DNA of 64,000 nucleotides from the NCBI RefSeq assembly GCF_002946835.1, contig NZ_CP026652.1:7378001-7442000 (forward strand). Reading direction: 5' to 3'. How positions within the stretch are numbered: the stretch's first letter is position 1; the number at the start of each line of letters is the position of its first letter. Positions 1 to 8,313 of this stretch are shown in pieces. This stretch comes from Streptomyces dengpaensis. GTDB taxonomy: Bacteria; Actinomycetota; Actinomycetes; Streptomycetales; Streptomycetaceae. The notes beneath the pieces were generated by a model. The model was not told where the DNA came from. It saw nothing but the letters and a program-made list of their open reading frames with translations, and searched no databases. The position numbers and the translations under genes were made by a program.

Positions 1-1
1 G

Positions 2-250
2 CACATCGCCCGCCATGATCCGGCCCGTGTCCTCGCCGAGGTCGACGTCAAGCGGCAGCTGATTGCTCGGGGCGGCCCGTTCTGCACCAGCGACTGCGAC
101 GAGCCCGGCAACGAACCCATGGATCCTGACACCAACTGGACGACGCCGCTGGAACACCACCTCGACTGCGCCGCCTACGAGGCCGCGAAGTTGATGGCTC
201 TGCCGTATGCCGACCACCCGGACTTCGACCCGGCCTGGCTGGAGGACTAA
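2..250 (+). CDS. DUF6221-like small protein, 3' end (partial)
   Basis: The frame is open from the window edge to a TAA and encodes at least 82 residues. It begins HIARHDPARVLAEVDVKRQL and ends with the motif LALPYADHPDFDP-like (here LMALPYADHPDFDPAWLED). This pattern, HIARHDPARVL near the middle and ALPYADHPD at the C-terminus, is what I know from the DUF6221 family, found widely in Streptomyces accessory DNA and phages. A conserved CxxxC-H-C pattern (FCTSDCD, HHLDCAAYE) could bind metal. The 5' end lies outside the window. Function is unknown. Its stop overlaps the stop of the convergent gene by two bases. Confidence 0.75.
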   Translation, partial: HIARHDPARVLAEVDVKRQLIARGGPFCTSDCDEPGNEPMDPDTNWTTPLEHHLDCAAYEAAKLMALPYADHPDFDPAWLED

Positions 251-426
251 GCCGCCTTCACGACCTCGCTGCGCGTCGCTGCCTCCCACCGTAGGACGAG
301 CGCCTCGTACTCCCGCCGCCGCTCATCCGTCAGCCGCACGGACGGGTCCACCCACAGCGCACGGATCTGCGCATTCAGCTCGTCAGCTGAACACGCGTCG
401 CCGTCAGGCAGGGGGGAGGGGGGCAT
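247..426 (-). CDS. small hypothetical protein, 59 aa
   Basis: ATG-to-TAG frame too short for normal ORF cutoffs. It encodes MPPSPLPDGDACSADELNAQ, then a charged helical segment rich in Arg and Glu (LTDERRREYEALVLRWEAA). The composition and predicted long helix look like a real small accessory-element protein rather than a shadow, and it fills the gap between the DUF6221 gene and the GntR gene. Stop codons of this gene and the convergent upstream gene overlap. No domain is recognised and no function is proposed. Confidence 0.5.
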   Translation of the reverse strand: MPPSPLPDGDACSADELNAQIRALWVDPSVRLTDERRREYEALVLRWEAATRSEVVKAA

Positions 427-458
427 GGATCAAGCGTAGCCGCGGGCTCGGACAGCGG

Positions 459-707
459 TCAGCCCTGTGCAGGCGGCTGCGGCAGCTCGGTGACGAACGT
501 GCCGATACCCGGCTGCATGTACGCCAGCCCCTCCGCCCGCAGCTCCTTCAACGCCTTGCGTGCGGTCACCTGCGAGATGTCGAACTCGGCGCACACATCA
601 ACCACCGACGGCAGCCGTTCCCCAGGCGGGTATGTGCCGTCGACGATCCGCTCCCGCAGCTGCTCGTACACCTGCTGCCACCTCGGCACATCCGCTTCCC
701 ACCTCAT
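459..707 (-). CDS. GntR-family winged-helix regulator (DNA-binding domain only)
   Basis: An 82-residue protein starting MRWEADVPRWQQVYEQLRER. It is a GntR winged-helix domain: IVDGTYPPGERLPSVVDVC followed by the recognition helix in ISQVTARKALKELRAEGL and the wing YMQPGIGTFV. There is no FCD or UTRA effector domain, so it is a minimal regulator of the sort carried by Streptomyces integrative elements. I chose the start at 707 because the hexamer TAGCGT ends 7 bases before that ATG, which fits a leaderless transcript. A longer in-frame start at 776 would add an unconserved proline-rich tail. A palindrome at 764-793 upstream is a likely operator. Confidence 0.8.
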   Translation of the reverse strand: MRWEADVPRWQQVYEQLRERIVDGTYPPGERLPSVVDVCAEFDISQVTARKALKELRAEGLAYMQPGIGTFVTELPQPPAQG

Positions 708-763
708 GATCCAGACGCTAGGTCCGCTTGGTCGGCTAGGCGAGATCGGTGGGCCACGTGCAC

Positions 764-793
764 GTATCGCACGCATCGCGCCTATCGCGATAC
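764..793. promoter_or_regulatory. inverted repeat, candidate GntR operator
   Basis: Perfect 7-bp inverted repeat GTATCGC ... GCGATAC with a 16-base spacer that itself contains a further TCGCGC element. It lies between the GntR gene (minus) and the divergent small gene at 869, the position expected for an autoregulatory operator. The function is inferred only from position and symmetry. Confidence 0.4.
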
Positions 794-868
794 CGTGCCA
801 TGCAAGGACCCCCGCGACCGCCTGTTCCGCGGCCCGGGGGCGTGGACGACACTGACCGGAGCGCCGCC

Positions 869-1087
869 ATGAACCAGCCTACGGAGCCCGAGCCCGCGGT
901 ACAGGCCGCCGACAAGCCGGACCCGATCCCGCAACTCTGCTGCCACTGCGGAGAACTCACCCGCGAACCCGTCCTCGTCGGCGAAGTCCACACCGCCAGC
1001 GGCGCCGGCTCCAGCATCTTCGCCTGCCCCAAGGACGCGCCCCTCTTCGGCGAGCACACGGTCCGGCTGCAGGGGCGTGCCTCATGA
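869..1087 (+). CDS. small cysteine-containing hypothetical protein, 72 aa
   Basis: Starts MNQPTEPEPAVQAADKPD and contains a zinc-ribbon-like half, QLCCHCGELT, followed by FACPKDAP. The CCHC...C arrangement suggests a small metal-binding protein. The 3' end overlaps the next start by ATGA, so the two genes are translationally coupled. A longer frame begins at 749, but this ATG gives the conserved-looking product and follows the GntR operator region. Similar small proteins occur in Streptomyces accessory regions. Function unknown. Confidence 0.6.
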   Translation: MNQPTEPEPAVQAADKPDPIPQLCCHCGELTREPVLVGEVHTASGAGSSIFACPKDAPLFGEHTVRLQGRAS

Positions 1088-1233
1088 AGCCGAAGAGCCC
1101 GCCCGTCGCCCCGCCGACACCTGAGTGGACTGCCCTCGTCAAGCACCTGCAGACCTGCCAGTTGTGCTTGACCAGTGGGCCTTGTAACGACGGGCAGCAG
1201 CTCGTCGACGCGCACAAGGCGACGCGCCGCTGA
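1084..1233 (+). CDS. small cysteine-containing hypothetical protein, 49 aa
   Basis: ATGA overlap with the preceding gene. The product MKPKSPPVAPPTPEWTALVK continues to HLQTCQLCLTSGPCNDGQQL. Three cysteines in CQLC...C spacing resemble a small zinc finger and echo the upstream gene, so the pair may have arisen together. Too short for standard ORF calling. The evidence is the coupled start and clean stop. Function unknown. Confidence 0.5.
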   Translation: MKPKSPPVAPPTPEWTALVKHLQTCQLCLTSGPCNDGQQLVDAHKATRR

Positions 1234-1360
1234 CCGGACGCGCGGCCGCATCGGTCGATCGCTGGCCAGAGTTGTACGAGTGGTTACGGAAACGTGCGGG
1301 GTGTGTACGGTCCGCACGGGAATATGTAACAGGCACTCTTCCCCTGCCGTCCGCCATCCT

Positions 1361-1389
1361 GTTGACTCGCATTCAGTCGCGCAGTCAAC
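1361..1389. repeat. inverted repeat downstream of XRE gene
   Basis: Perfect 7-bp inverted repeat GTTGACT ... AGTCAAC with a 15-base spacer, lying just past the 3' end of the XRE regulator gene. It could be a weak terminator or a regulator-binding site. No T-tract follows in either direction. Confidence 0.3.
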
Positions 1390-1405
1390 ATTTCCGCGTG
1401 ATGGT

Positions 1406-1636
1406 CTACCCGTGTAGGAGGTCGGTGACGTGCACTCGCAGAGCATGAGCGACGAGCAGCAGGTGGCTGAGTTTCATCTCGGCGCCGGCTTCCATGCGCT
1501 GGATCGTCGACCGGTCGATGCTGGTGGCGTGGGCAAGGCTCTCCTGGGTCATGTTCTGGTGCAGTCGTCGCACGCGGATGCGGTCGCCGACGGCCTGGCG
1601 GGCGTCGAGGACCCACTCGGGCTGATCGGCTGGCAC
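1406..1636 (-). CDS. XRE-family helix-turn-helix regulator
   Basis: A 76-residue protein with GTG start, MPADQPEWVLDARQAVGDRI. The HTH core is RRLHQNMTQESLAHATSIDR followed by STIQRMEAG, the classic XRE/Cro pattern (TQE.LA...G.....I...E.G). It is a single-domain phage-repressor-like regulator. It lies 25 bases downstream of a 46-aa gene on the same strand and probably forms a two-gene unit with it. A palindrome at 1844-1863 precedes the pair. Confidence 0.8.
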   Translation of the reverse strand: MPADQPEWVLDARQAVGDRIRVRRLHQNMTQESLAHATSIDRSTIQRMEAGAEMKLSHLLLVAHALRVHVTDLLHG

Positions 1637-1661
1637 GCGCTCAACCGTTTACCGACCATGA

Positions 1662-1802
1662 TCATATGTCAGCAGCAGAATTGCGGCATTCTTCGATCAT
1701 GAGATTCGCGCGACGGACGGCCTGGTCCTCCCCGTAGAACAGGCGGGTGCCCACTCCGGCGACCGCCGCAACCCCCCACTTGCGGCCCTGCGGCTCTGGC
1801 AT
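1662..1802 (-). CDS. small hypothetical protein, 46 aa
   Basis: ATG frame embedded at the end of a long random minus frame. The product runs MPEPQGRKWGVAAVAGVGTR then LFYGEDQAVRRANLMIEECR. It lies directly upstream of the XRE gene on the same strand with 25 bases between them. Such 40-70 aa partners often precede XRE regulators in Streptomyces (the DUF397-XRE pairs, for example), but this sequence is not a recognisable DUF397. Function unknown. The call rests on context and amino-acid composition. Confidence 0.5.
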   Translation of the reverse strand: MPEPQGRKWGVAAVAGVGTRLFYGEDQAVRRANLMIEECRNSAADI

Positions 1803-1843
1803 ATGCCGCAGGGATAGAGGTAATGTCCTGGAATCGAACGTGT

Positions 1844-1863
1844 GTTCACCCGATCGTGTGAAC
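1844..1863. promoter_or_regulatory. inverted repeat, candidate XRE operator
   Basis: GTTCAC and GTGAAC arms separated by 8 bases, between the minus-strand 46-aa/XRE pair and the plus-strand gene at 1952. Position and symmetry suggest a regulator-binding site controlling both directions. This is an inference. Confidence 0.4.
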
Positions 1864-1951
1864 AACCCCTGTCCCACGCTTCCGGTTGAGCAGGCCGGGA
1901 AAAACCGCACCACCCCCACAACCCTCAACCGCACCGCCAGCAGGAGACGGC

Positions 1952-2206
1952 ATGAACCAGCAGCAGATCCTCGACCTCTACCAATGGGCGCCAGGGATCT
2001 GCTTCCGGCACCCCTCCAAGCGCGAGGTGCCGACCACGCACGTCGAAACGATCCGCCCTGCCGCCGGCGGCATCCAGGATGTTCGGGCCTGTAAGGACTG
2101 CGTGGTGGCCATGGAGGAGCAGCGGCAGGAGGCTGCGCAACGACACGGCGAGCCTTACTCCCCAGGGCACCTCGGGTCGGCCGAGGGCGGGGATACTCGC
2201 AGGTGA
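1952..2206 (+). CDS. hypothetical protein, 84 aa
   Basis: Starts MNQQQILDLYQWAPGICFRH after a purine-rich CAGGAGACGGC ribosome-binding site, which decides this start over the in-frame GTG upstream. Contains GICFRHP ... VRACKDCVVAMEEQRQEAA. The C...CxxC pattern again suggests a small metal-binding fold. It is divergent from the XRE pair across a palindromic operator candidate. No family recognised. It looks like accessory-element cargo. Confidence 0.6.
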   Translation: MNQQQILDLYQWAPGICFRHPSKREVPTTHVETIRPAAGGIQDVRACKDCVVAMEEQRQEAAQRHGEPYSPGHLGSAEGGDTRR

Positions 2207-2396
2207 ACGGCCTCGGGGATGCCGGTTCGCCGGGGAGCGCCTGGGGAGAATCTCGGCGGCGGGGGGCAGTCGGGGAGATCCACGATGAGCGATTGCGTTC
2301 ACTCACTCCCGTCAATGTCAGGCTAAGTTCTTCAAAGTCATGCAGGTCAGAGGCCGTTCGAGCGCCACTCGACTGATCTGCCTGGCAAGACGCCGA

Positions 2397-2552
2397 ATGC
2401 GGAGCCATACGGAGAACATCTGGCTCCGCACGAAGCGGTACAACGCTTCCGGGCAGGTCGTCTCCGGTACGGGTGGCGTCTGCTACCTCTACTTCCCGGC
2501 GCAGCCGTCGGCCCGGCAGCGCAAGGCGCTCGCGGCGGTGGGCGTCCAGTGA
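2397..2552 (+). CDS. hypothetical protein or gene remnant, about 51 aa
   Basis: Frame encoding MRSHTENIWLRTKRYNASGQ then VVSGTGGVCYLYFPAQPSAR and ending AVGVQ. The C-terminal half is compact and protein-like, the N-terminal half arginine-rich. It may be the 3' remnant of a longer gene rather than an intact one, because no clear ribosome-binding site precedes any start. A strong hairpin terminator follows 4 bases after the stop, which supports transcription through it. Confidence 0.35.
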   Translation: MRSHTENIWLRTKRYNASGQVVSGTGGVCYLYFPAQPSARQRKALAAVGVQ

Positions 2553-2556
2553 GTCA

Positions 2557-2582
2557 GGGGCGGCCCCTGGGGGCCGCCCCTT
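2557..2582 (+). terminator. intrinsic terminator hairpin
   Basis: GGGGCGGCCCC and its near-perfect complement GGGGCCGCCCC form a strong GC stem followed by TT. It sits directly after the 51-aa frame and marks the right end of the accessory cluster. Confidence 0.6.
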
Positions 2583-2733
2583 CGCGTTCGGCTCTGCGGG
2601 ATTCGCGGCGATGTGGCCGCTGTGACCAAGGTCTCTACCAATGAAAGCCGCTTCGGTGGCAAGGTGGTCGGGTCGGAGGGGAGCCGACGGGATGCGGGGG
2701 GATGTCACCGCACCACTACGTCAGCGAGAAGCC

Positions 2734-2880
2734 ATGACCGCGACCTCCGCCACCGCCACCCGCCTCCGCGCCCGCACGGGTGGCCCCAAGGACGACGGCC
2801 CCAAGATCCTCGAGCACGTCCTGGGCTGGGCCCTGGTGGTGGTCCTCGCGATGCTCGTCACACAGCTCGGGCTCCTGTGA
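2734..2880 (+). CDS. small single-pass membrane protein, 48 aa
   Basis: Product begins MTATSATATRLRARTGGPKD and ends in one hydrophobic helix, LGWALVVVLAMLVTQLGLL, preceded by positive charges, so it is a predicted C-terminal tail-anchored membrane protein. The ATG follows GCGAGAAGCC. Small proteins of this type are conserved in Streptomyces. I recognise the pattern but no function. Confidence 0.6.
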   Translation: MTATSATATRLRARTGGPKDDGPKILEHVLGWALVVVLAMLVTQLGLL

Positions 2881-2981
2881 GCTGACACCGGCCCCGGCGA
2901 TCGATCGGAGTCGAACGACCAGGTGGTATCGGTCTGCCATACTGCGGATGTCCCGCTGGCAGTTGGAGACCAGGGCCGGAA

Positions 2982-3641
2982 TTGAATAATAGTCAACAGC
3001 GCGCCGATGACCGCCCACGGGCGCGCGGCACCGATCGCTCACTGGCGCGCCGCGCCGAACTCATCGCCATCGGGCGGAAGCTGTTCGCCGACACGTCGTA
3101 CGACGCGCTGTCGATGGACGACATCGCGCGGCAGGCGCATGTCGCCAAGGGGCTGATCTACTACTACTTCAAGTCCAAGCGCGGCTATTACCTCGCCATC
3201 GTCGAGGACTCGGTCGCGGATCTGGTCTCCCGGGCGGCCGGCGGCCTCGAACTCCCCCCGGTGGAGCGGGTGCAGCGCACCATCGACGGCTATCTGCGCT
3301 ACGCCGAGCACAATCAGGCCGCGTACCGCACGATCATCAGCGGCGGCGTCGGCTTCGACACCGAAGTACAGGCCATACGGGAGGGTGTGCGCGAGGTCAT
3401 CGTCGAGACCATCGCCGAAGGCGCGTACGGAAGGCGCAAGATCGCGCCGCTGCCCCGCATGGCGCTGCTCGCCTGGCTCTACAGCGTCGAGGGCGCCACC
3501 CTCGACTGGATCGGCCACCCGACACTGTCGCGCGACACCATGCGCGAGCTGCTGGTGAAGATGCTGGGCGGCGCCATGCGAGCCGTCGAGGAACTCGACC
3601 CCACTTACCTGGCCCCGCCGGCCGCGCGCCGCGACGGATGA
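2982..3641 (+). CDS. TetR-family transcriptional regulator
   Basis: A 219-residue protein from a TTG start; no in-frame ATG or GTG lies before the HTH. The N-terminal TetR helix-turn-helix spans about residues 24-66, with SMDDIARQAHVAKGLIYYYF matching the family's DIA...GVS.GTIY.HF signature (here KGLIYYYFKSK). The C-terminal half, about 80-200, is the all-helical ligand/dimerisation region. It is convergent with the chitinase gene, so its target is not revealed by an adjacent divergent gene. A 30-bp direct repeat starts across its stop codon. Confidence 0.85.
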   Translation: MNNSQQRADDRPRARGTDRSLARRAELIAIGRKLFADTSYDALSMDDIARQAHVAKGLIYYYFKSKRGYYLAIVEDSVADLVSRAAGGLELPPVERVQRTIDGYLRYAEHNQAAYRTIISGGVGFDTEVQAIREGVREVIVETIAEGAYGRRKIAPLPRMALLAWLYSVEGATLDWIGHPTLSRDTMRELLVKMLGGAMRAVEELDPTYLAPPAARRDG

Positions 3642-3683
3642 ACGAGGGGCGGATGGGTGAGGGGTGGATGAACGAGGGGCGGA
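3636..3683 (+). repeat. two-copy 30-bp-period direct repeat over tetR stop codon
   Basis: The 18-base block GGATGAACGAGGGGCGGA occurs at 3636 and again at 3666. The first copy contains the TGA stop of the TetR gene. It is one of several stop-codon-adjacent tandem repeats in the window. Confidence 0.7.
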
Positions 3684-3703
3684 GGTCGTCCGACCCCCGC
3701 CCC
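3676..3703. terminator. bidirectional terminator between tetR and chitinase genes
   Basis: GGGGCGG-AGGTCG ... GACC-CCCGCCCC hairpin with a very short loop lies between the convergent 3' ends. It partly overlaps the second copy of the 30-bp repeat. Confidence 0.55.
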
Positions 3704-3722
3704 AAGTCGCGTACCAATACGG

Positions 3723-4976
<1,254 letters not shown>

Positions 4977-5052
4977 TGGGTGTCTCCTCGTGGGGGAGAG
5001 GGGAACGCGCGCGATTGGCATGAACGCGGCGAAGCGTGAGGGCGAAACAGTA

Positions 5053-5089
5053 GGAGGACTAGACCAGTCAGGTCAATGGTTCGGACCAA
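5053..5089 (-). promoter_or_regulatory. dre-like half site and chitinase-type repeat in chitinase promoter
   Basis: Read on the minus strand, 5068-5053 gives ACTGGTCTAGTCCTCC, which matches 12 of 16 positions of the DasR consensus ACTGGTCTAGACCACT as I recall it. At 5089-5078 TGGTCCGAACCA matches 10 of 12 bases of the chitinase promoter direct repeat TGGTCCAGACCA. Both lie 77-113 bases upstream of the chitinase start, within the shared intergenic region with the acyl-CoA dehydrogenase gene. This suggests induction by chitin or GlcNAc. Confidence 0.5.
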
Positions 5090-5321
5090 TTTGGCCCGGA
5101 CTGGTTTGGCCGCTTGGAGCACAGTCGGATTACGCTTTGAGTGAGCGGTCGTTAACTGGTGACTCGGTGCTTCCGATCGGGCATACTCACAGCGCCACAG
5201 CCGCTGATCTGCAGGTTCCGCAATCCGGAGCGGGAGCATCGGCTGGGCCAGGTGAGACCCCGGCGAAGCAGCCCCATCCAGGCGCGCGTCCGCCGAAGTG
5301 CCCGACAGGGAGGAAAGCGTC

Positions 5322-6530
5322 GTGCCCGAGAGCGCTCCGCAGCCGGTGGACCGTCAACTGCCCACGGACGAGGCCAGGGATCTGATCTCACTGGTCCGCG
5401 AGATCGCGCAGCGCGAGATCGCTCCGAAGGCGGCCGAGGAGGAGGACGCCGGACACTTCCCGCGCGAGGTCTTCGGCCTGCTCTCCCAGTCGGGACTGCT
5501 CGGGCTGCCCTACGAGTCCGAGTACGGCGGGGGCGATCAGCCGTACGAGGTCTACCTCCAGGTCCTCGAAGAGCTCGCCGCGGCCCGCCTCACCGTCGGT
5601 CTCGGCGTCAGCGTGCACTCGCTCGCCTGTCATGCCCTCGCGAACTACGGCACCAAGGAGCAGCGGGCCGAGCACCTGCCCGCGATGCTCGGCGGCGGCC
5701 TCCTCGGCGCCTACTGTCTCTCCGAGCCTGCCTCCGGCTCGGACGCCGCCTCGCTGCGGACCAAGGCCGTACGAGAGGATGGGGGCCCCTCCCGCTCGAG
5801 CGATGCCGAGAGTGGGGGAGACTGGGTGATCACGGGCACCAAGGCCTGGATCACGCACGGCGGGATCGCCGACTTCTACACCGTGCTCGCGCGCAGCGGC
5901 GGCGAGGGACCGCGGGGCATCACGGCCTTCCTGGTGCCCGGGGACGCCGAGGGGCTGAGCGCCGCGCTGCCCGAGAAGAAGATGGGCATGAAGGGCTCGC
6001 CCACCGCGCAGGTCCACTTCGACGGGGTGCGCGTCTCCGACGACCGGCGCCTCGGTGACGAGGGCCAGGGCTTCGCGATCGCCCTGTCCGCGCTCGACTC
6101 CGGGCGGCTCGGCATCGCGGCCTGCGCCATCGGTCTCGCCCAGGCGGCCCTCGACGAGGCCGTCGCGTACGCCACCGGGCGACAGCAGTTCGGGCGGCCG
6201 ATCTCCGACTTCCAGGGGCTGCGCTTCATGCTCGCGGACATGGCGACGCAGATCGAGGCGGGCCGCGCGCTCTACCTGGCCGCCGCACGCCTGCGCGACG
6301 CGGGCCGGCCGTTCGCCAAGCAGGCGGCCATGGCCAAGCTGCTGTGCACGGACACCGCGATGAAGGTCACCACGGACGCCGTCCAGGTCCTGGGCGGCTA
6401 CGGTTACACCGCCGACTTCCCGGTGGAGCGCTACATGCGCGAGGCCAAGGTCCTCCAGATCGTCGAGGGCACCAATCAGATCCAGCGGATGGTCATCGCC
6501 CGTCACCTCGCGGGTCCCGACTCGCGCTGA
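5322..6530 (+). CDS. acyl-CoA dehydrogenase
   Basis: A 402-residue flavoenzyme that oxidises acyl-CoA to trans-2-enoyl-CoA. The GTG at 5322 is preceded by GGGAGGAAAG, so it is preferred over the upstream in-frame start at 5298. Family signatures are present: YCLSEPASGSDAASL and WITHGG in the N-terminal/middle region, QQFGRPISDFQGLRFMLADM, QVLGGYGYTADFPVERYMRE, and IVEGTNQIQRMVIARHL with Glu382 as the catalytic base. Oddly, residues about 153-165 (REDGGPSRSSDAESGGDWVI) carry an insertion encoded by a repeated palindromic element between LRTKAV and the conserved DWVITGTKAW. Divergent from the chitinase gene. Confidence 0.93.
   Translation: MPESAPQPVDRQLPTDEARDLISLVREIAQREIAPKAAEEEDAGHFPREVFGLLSQSGLLGLPYESEYGGGDQPYEVYLQVLEELAAARLTVGLGVSVHSLACHALANYGTKEQRAEHLPAMLGGGLLGAYCLSEPASGSDAASLRTKAVREDGGPSRSSDAESGGDWVITGTKAWITHGGIADFYTVLARSGGEGPRGITAFLVPGDAEGLSAALPEKKMGMKGSPTAQVHFDGVRVSDDRRLGDEGQGFAIALSALDSGRLGIAACAIGLAQAALDEAVAYATGRQQFGRPISDFQGLRFMLADMATQIEAGRALYLAAARLRDAGRPFAKQAAMAKLLCTDTAMKVTTDAVQVLGGYGYTADFPVERYMREAKVLQIVEGTNQIQRMVIARHLAGPDSR
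5781..5820 (+). repeat. intragenic copy of a short interspersed repeat, in frame within acyl-CoA dehydrogenase
   Basis: A 40-base G/C-rich element with imperfect dyad symmetry, running from GGGGGCCCCTCCCGCTCGAG to GCCGAGAGTGGGGGAG. The same sequence family occurs inverted at 8407-8446 inside the MITE-like element. Here it inserts about 13 codons without breaking the frame, in the loop before the DWVITGTKAW motif. Confidence 0.7.
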
Positions 6531-6617
6531 ACTGCCCCTCACTGCGCGGGTCCCGGCTCGGCCCGAACTGTCCTTCACTCCGTGGGTCCCGGCTCGCGCC
6601 GAACGTCCCGTACCCGT
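6510..6617 (+). repeat. 36-bp tandem repeat, about three copies, spanning acyl-CoA dehydrogenase stop codon
   Basis: The core GCGGGTCCC (GTGGGTCCC in copy 3) recurs at 6510, 6546 and 6582, exactly 36 bases apart, followed each time by a GCTCG...CGAACTG/GCTGAACTG block. The first copy includes the last codons and the TGA stop of the gene, and the others lie just beyond it. The third copy is incomplete. Confidence 0.8.
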
Positions 6618-7155
6618 ACATCGCCGAGGGTGCCGCGAGTCGGGTCCACTCCGGGTCGTGGCGTCCCGGCAGCGTGCGTCCGCGATCGGCCCAAGTGCGG
6701 ATGAGCGCACGGTAGATGGGGGGATCCTGGGCCGGTGGGGGCGCCTGCTGAACCGATTCTGTCGGAGCGTGGACGAGGATCCGGCGCCGGTACCCGGTCG
6801 CAGAATAGGTAGGGGTCATACCAGGGCAACGCTTGGGCGTGTGGGCAGGTCACCCGCCACGGAATCGACCGTCCGTTCGCGGTGCGCCCGTTGGGGGAGC
6901 TTCACTCGAGGTGCGGTATCCGGACCGGGACGAGGTGCGGTATCCCACTCCGGGCGCTCCCTCCTGGACCGTACTTCACCCGGCGACGGGAACCCGCGGC
7001 GGCGCCACGTCACGCCCCAACGCACGTACTACGCAAGGGTGGTTGAACAGACGCCGTACCTCCGGACCCGGACACACTGATCCCGCACCACGGCGGCCTG
7101 CGAGCCATGGTGCAGGGCAGCGGCTACGAGAAGGGAGACCGGGCGTAACGGCCGC
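6618..7155. other. intergenic region with no supported gene
   Basis: About 540 bases between the 36-bp repeat array and the next minus-strand gene. It contains short local duplications (GAGGTGCGGTATCC-type repeats near 6909 and 6933) but no frame with convincing codon use, RNA fold or domain. I see no gene here. Confidence 0.5.
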
Positions 7156-7593
7156 TCAGGCGGCCTGGCGCCGCATCTCGGGGACCCGCATCGGGCGTGA
7201 GCCCGGGCCGCCGGCGTGCGAGAACGGCTGCGTCCGCCAGTCGAGGCCCTGAGGGAGCGTCAACAAGAGGGCCGTGTCCTGCTCCTGCGGCTCGGTGGAC
7301 TCGTCCGCGGGCCGTGCGTCGGCCGCGGCGCGGCCCGTACCGGAGCAGACCGTGAGCCCGAACGGGTTCCACGGAGAGGCGCACAGCGCGTGCTCCGGCA
7401 GGACCTCCTCGTCCGCCAGCAGCGCGATGGGCTGCGCGCAGTCCGGGCAGTTGACCCGGTACATCTCGAAGGTGTCGTACGCGTCGAACTCCTCGCCGTC
7501 CAGGGCGTCCGGTTCGACGCCCTCCGGCTCGGGCTCGAGGACCGGCTGCTGCCGCTTGGATGCGGGACGACCAGGGCGCTTCAGACTCTGCAT
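7156..7593 (-). CDS. conserved hypothetical cysteine-motif protein, 145 aa
   Basis: Start chosen at MQSLKRPGRPASKRQQ because GGGGGAGAAA precedes that ATG. Begins with a basic, disordered stretch, then an acidic segment (EPEPEGVEPDALDGEEFDAY), then a compact region VNCPDCAQPIALLADEEVLP with CxxC and further Cys (HALC, TVCSG), suggestive of a zinc-binding module. The C-terminus is disordered. I believe this is a Streptomyces-conserved protein in this neighbourhood but know no function. Divergent from the Lrp-family regulator gene across 265 bases. Confidence 0.7.
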   Translation of the reverse strand: MQSLKRPGRPASKRQQPVLEPEPEGVEPDALDGEEFDAYDTFEMYRVNCPDCAQPIALLADEEVLPEHALCASPWNPFGLTVCSGTGRAAADARPADESTEPQEQDTALLLTLPQGLDWRTQPFSHAGGPGSRPMRVPEMRRQAA

Positions 7594-7858
7594 GGGTTTC
7601 TCCCCCTCGGGTGGGCCGACAAGGCACTGCGGCCTCGACCACAGCAAGCACTTCCCGTCCGGTCTCAGCGGTAATCACGAGAACATCACGGACCCGGCCG
7701 CAATGCTGTGGCGTTCGTCACATGCCGCTCGCAGGTGCCCGGCTCGCTGGATTTGTCCCCGGGCGGCTCCCACGTCACTCTCAGCCACATCACAAACCGG
7801 GTATGACCAGCGCCGCTGAGGTATCCGGGGGATCAAGGGCCCTGTAGGTTCTTGCGCC

Positions 7859-8299
7859 ATGGAGGAGCTGGACCGACAGATTGTGCAGCTGCTCGTCACG
7901 GACGGGCGGATGAGTTACACCGACCTGGGCAAGGCTACGGGCCTGTCCACGTCGGCCGTGCACCAGCGGGTGCGCCGGCTGGAGCAGCGCGGCGTCATCC
8001 GCGGCTATGCCGCGGTGGTGGACCCGGAGGCCGTCGGGCTGCCCCTGACCGCCTTCATCTCGGTGAAGCCGTTCGACCCCAGCGCTCCTGACGACATCGC
8101 GGAACGCCTCGCCGGCGTCCCGGAGATCGAGGCCTGCCACAGCGTCGCGGGCGACGAGAACTACATCCTCAAGGTGCGTGTCTCGACCCCGCACGAGCTG
8201 GAGGAACTCCTCGCCCGGCTGCGCGGCCTGGCAGGCGTGTCGACCCGTACGACGGTGGTGCTGTCGACGCCGTACGAGGCACGGCCGCCCCGGATCTGA
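7859..8299 (+). CDS. Lrp/AsnC-family transcriptional regulator
   Basis: A 146-residue feast/famine regulator. N-terminal HTH, residues 1-55: MEELDRQIVQLLVTDGRMSY then TDLGKATGLSTSAVHQRVRR, matching the AsnC signature. C-terminal RAM ligand-binding ferredoxin-like fold from about 65-140, with ACHSVAGDENYILKVRV typical of the family. No Shine-Dalgarno precedes the ATG. TAGGTT ends about 8 bases upstream, suggesting a leaderless mRNA. The effector is probably an amino acid, but nothing here identifies which. Confidence 0.9.
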   Translation: MEELDRQIVQLLVTDGRMSYTDLGKATGLSTSAVHQRVRRLEQRGVIRGYAAVVDPEAVGLPLTAFISVKPFDPSAPDDIAERLAGVPEIEACHSVAGDENYILKVRVSTPHELEELLARLRGLAGVSTRTTVVLSTPYEARPPRI

Positions 8300-8313
8300 C
8301 CGCGTTCGCCCCT

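Noticed and set aside
5298..5321. Start of acyl-CoA dehydrogenase at 5298 rather than 5322
   Set aside because: The GTG at 5322 has GGGAGGAAAG in front and the extra eight residues are encoded by the ribosome-binding site itself.
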